Source: Saccharopolyspora gloriosae
GTDB taxonomy: Bacteria; Actinomycetota; Actinomycetes; Mycobacteriales; Pseudonocardiaceae
Assembly (NCBI RefSeq): GCF_014203325.1
Contig: NZ_JACHIV010000001.1
Span: 1,613,501-1,677,500, forward strand
Length of the DNA: 64,000 nucleotides
Direction: 5' to 3'
Part shown: piece after piece, positions 63,701 through 64,000 of the stretch
How positions within the stretch are numbered: position 1 is the stretch's first letter
How the letters are laid out: the number at the start of each line of letters is the position of its first letter
Notes under the pieces: generated by a model
Databases searched by the model: none
What the model was told of the DNA's origin: nothing
What the model saw: only the letters and a program-made list of their open reading frames with translations
Translations under genes and position numbers: made by a program

Positions 63701-64000
63701 AGTGCCCGTCGAGCAGCGCGCGGCGCGACGGCTGCCAGCGGACGCCGAACACGCCCATGCCGAAGTCGAGCGTGACCGCGTGCGTGCGCGCGTGCCGGTC
63801 CAGCGACAACGGCTTGGGCTGCGCGGTCTCGTTCGCCGCCGAGTCGCCGACGAAGCTCTCCACGTGCTCCGGCGGGCAGGACGGGTCGAACTCGAGCTCC
63901 ACCACGTACTGGCGCACCGGCAGCCGGAACAGCCGGCAGAAGGTGTGCTCCGGCTCGTTCGCGCCGGTGGGCATGTCGGAGATCTCGTACTCCAGCAGCA
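63699..64000 (-). CDS. Hypothetical protein, 5' truncated by window edge
   Basis: The minus-strand frame is open from the window end to the stop at 63699 (about 99 residues seen). The sequence continues upstream of an internal Met as LLEYEISDMPTG, so the gene probably extends beyond the window. Visible segments are FCRLFRLPVRQYVVELEFDPSCPPEHVESFVG and HAVTLDFGMGVFGVRWQPSRRALLDGH. I do not recognise the family. Confidence 0.5.
   Translation of the reverse strand, partial: LLEYEISDMPTGANEPEHTFCRLFRLPVRQYVVELEFDPSCPPEHVESFVGDSAANETAQPKPLSLDRHARTHAVTLDFGMGVFGVRWQPSRRALLDGH

Overview
The window is 64 kb of very GC-rich DNA with strong third-position G/C bias, GTG/TTG starts and T-poor hairpin terminators. 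Together with a conservon fragment, an Scr1-type XRE/DUF397 pair, a 10-methyl fatty-acid operon and PafA-free mycobacterial-like gene order, this points to a filamentous actinobacterium of the Pseudonocardiales (Saccharopolyspora-like). The genus is an inference.

Layout. 0-0.9 kb: the end of a conservon (DUF742 protein and small GTPase). 0.9-3.5 kb: a two-gene operon on the minus strand encoding a DMATS-type indole prenyltransferase and a tryptophanase, probably making a prenylated indole. 4.3-8.7 kb: proline catabolism (pruA-putB) with a divergent PucR-type regulator. 8.9-13.1 kb: coaA, an amino-acid permease, and a universal stress protein overlapped by a class III adenylate cyclase. 13.4-17.9 kb: an animal-type haem peroxidase and the tmsA-tmsB pair for 10-methyl branched fatty acids. 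18-25.3 kb: accessory genes, namely a caspase-TM-cyclophilin fusion, a lipase-maturation-factor protein, an RlmA-like methyltransferase and an AT-richer Rad50-like ATPase. 25.4-29.4 kb: fprA and a GGDEF/degenerate-EAL protein.

From 29.6 to 63.4 kb the order follows the block known in Mycobacterium tuberculosis as Rv2614c to Rv2578c: thrS, HIT protein, pgsA, (insertion), pdxS, pdxT, yebC, ruvCAB, yajC, secDF, apt, relA, cyclophilin, MBL hydrolase, hisS, radical SAM gene. Accessory genes interrupt it: yceI, an XRE/DUF397 pair, two tandem Imm1-like orphan immunity genes, EF-G2, azlCD with a cupin regulator, a DUF4262 gene, a P450, and an EamA/MarR pair. The pimA-type genes that usually follow pgsA are not at this site.

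The most novel signal is a family of three dispersed intergenic elements (about 8.7, 43.4 and 53.9 kb), each 36-40 nt downstream of a stop codon. Each carries a nested stem domain of exactly 99 nt. The outer arms differ completely in sequence between copies over 9 nt yet stay perfectly complementary, and two following hairpins also show compensatory changes. This is strong internal evidence for a conserved structured RNA or structured mobile repeat. Other notable items are the caspase-cyclophilin fusion, SOS-box-like sites before ruvC and before a radical SAM gene that is frameshifted here, and several well-formed operator palindromes.
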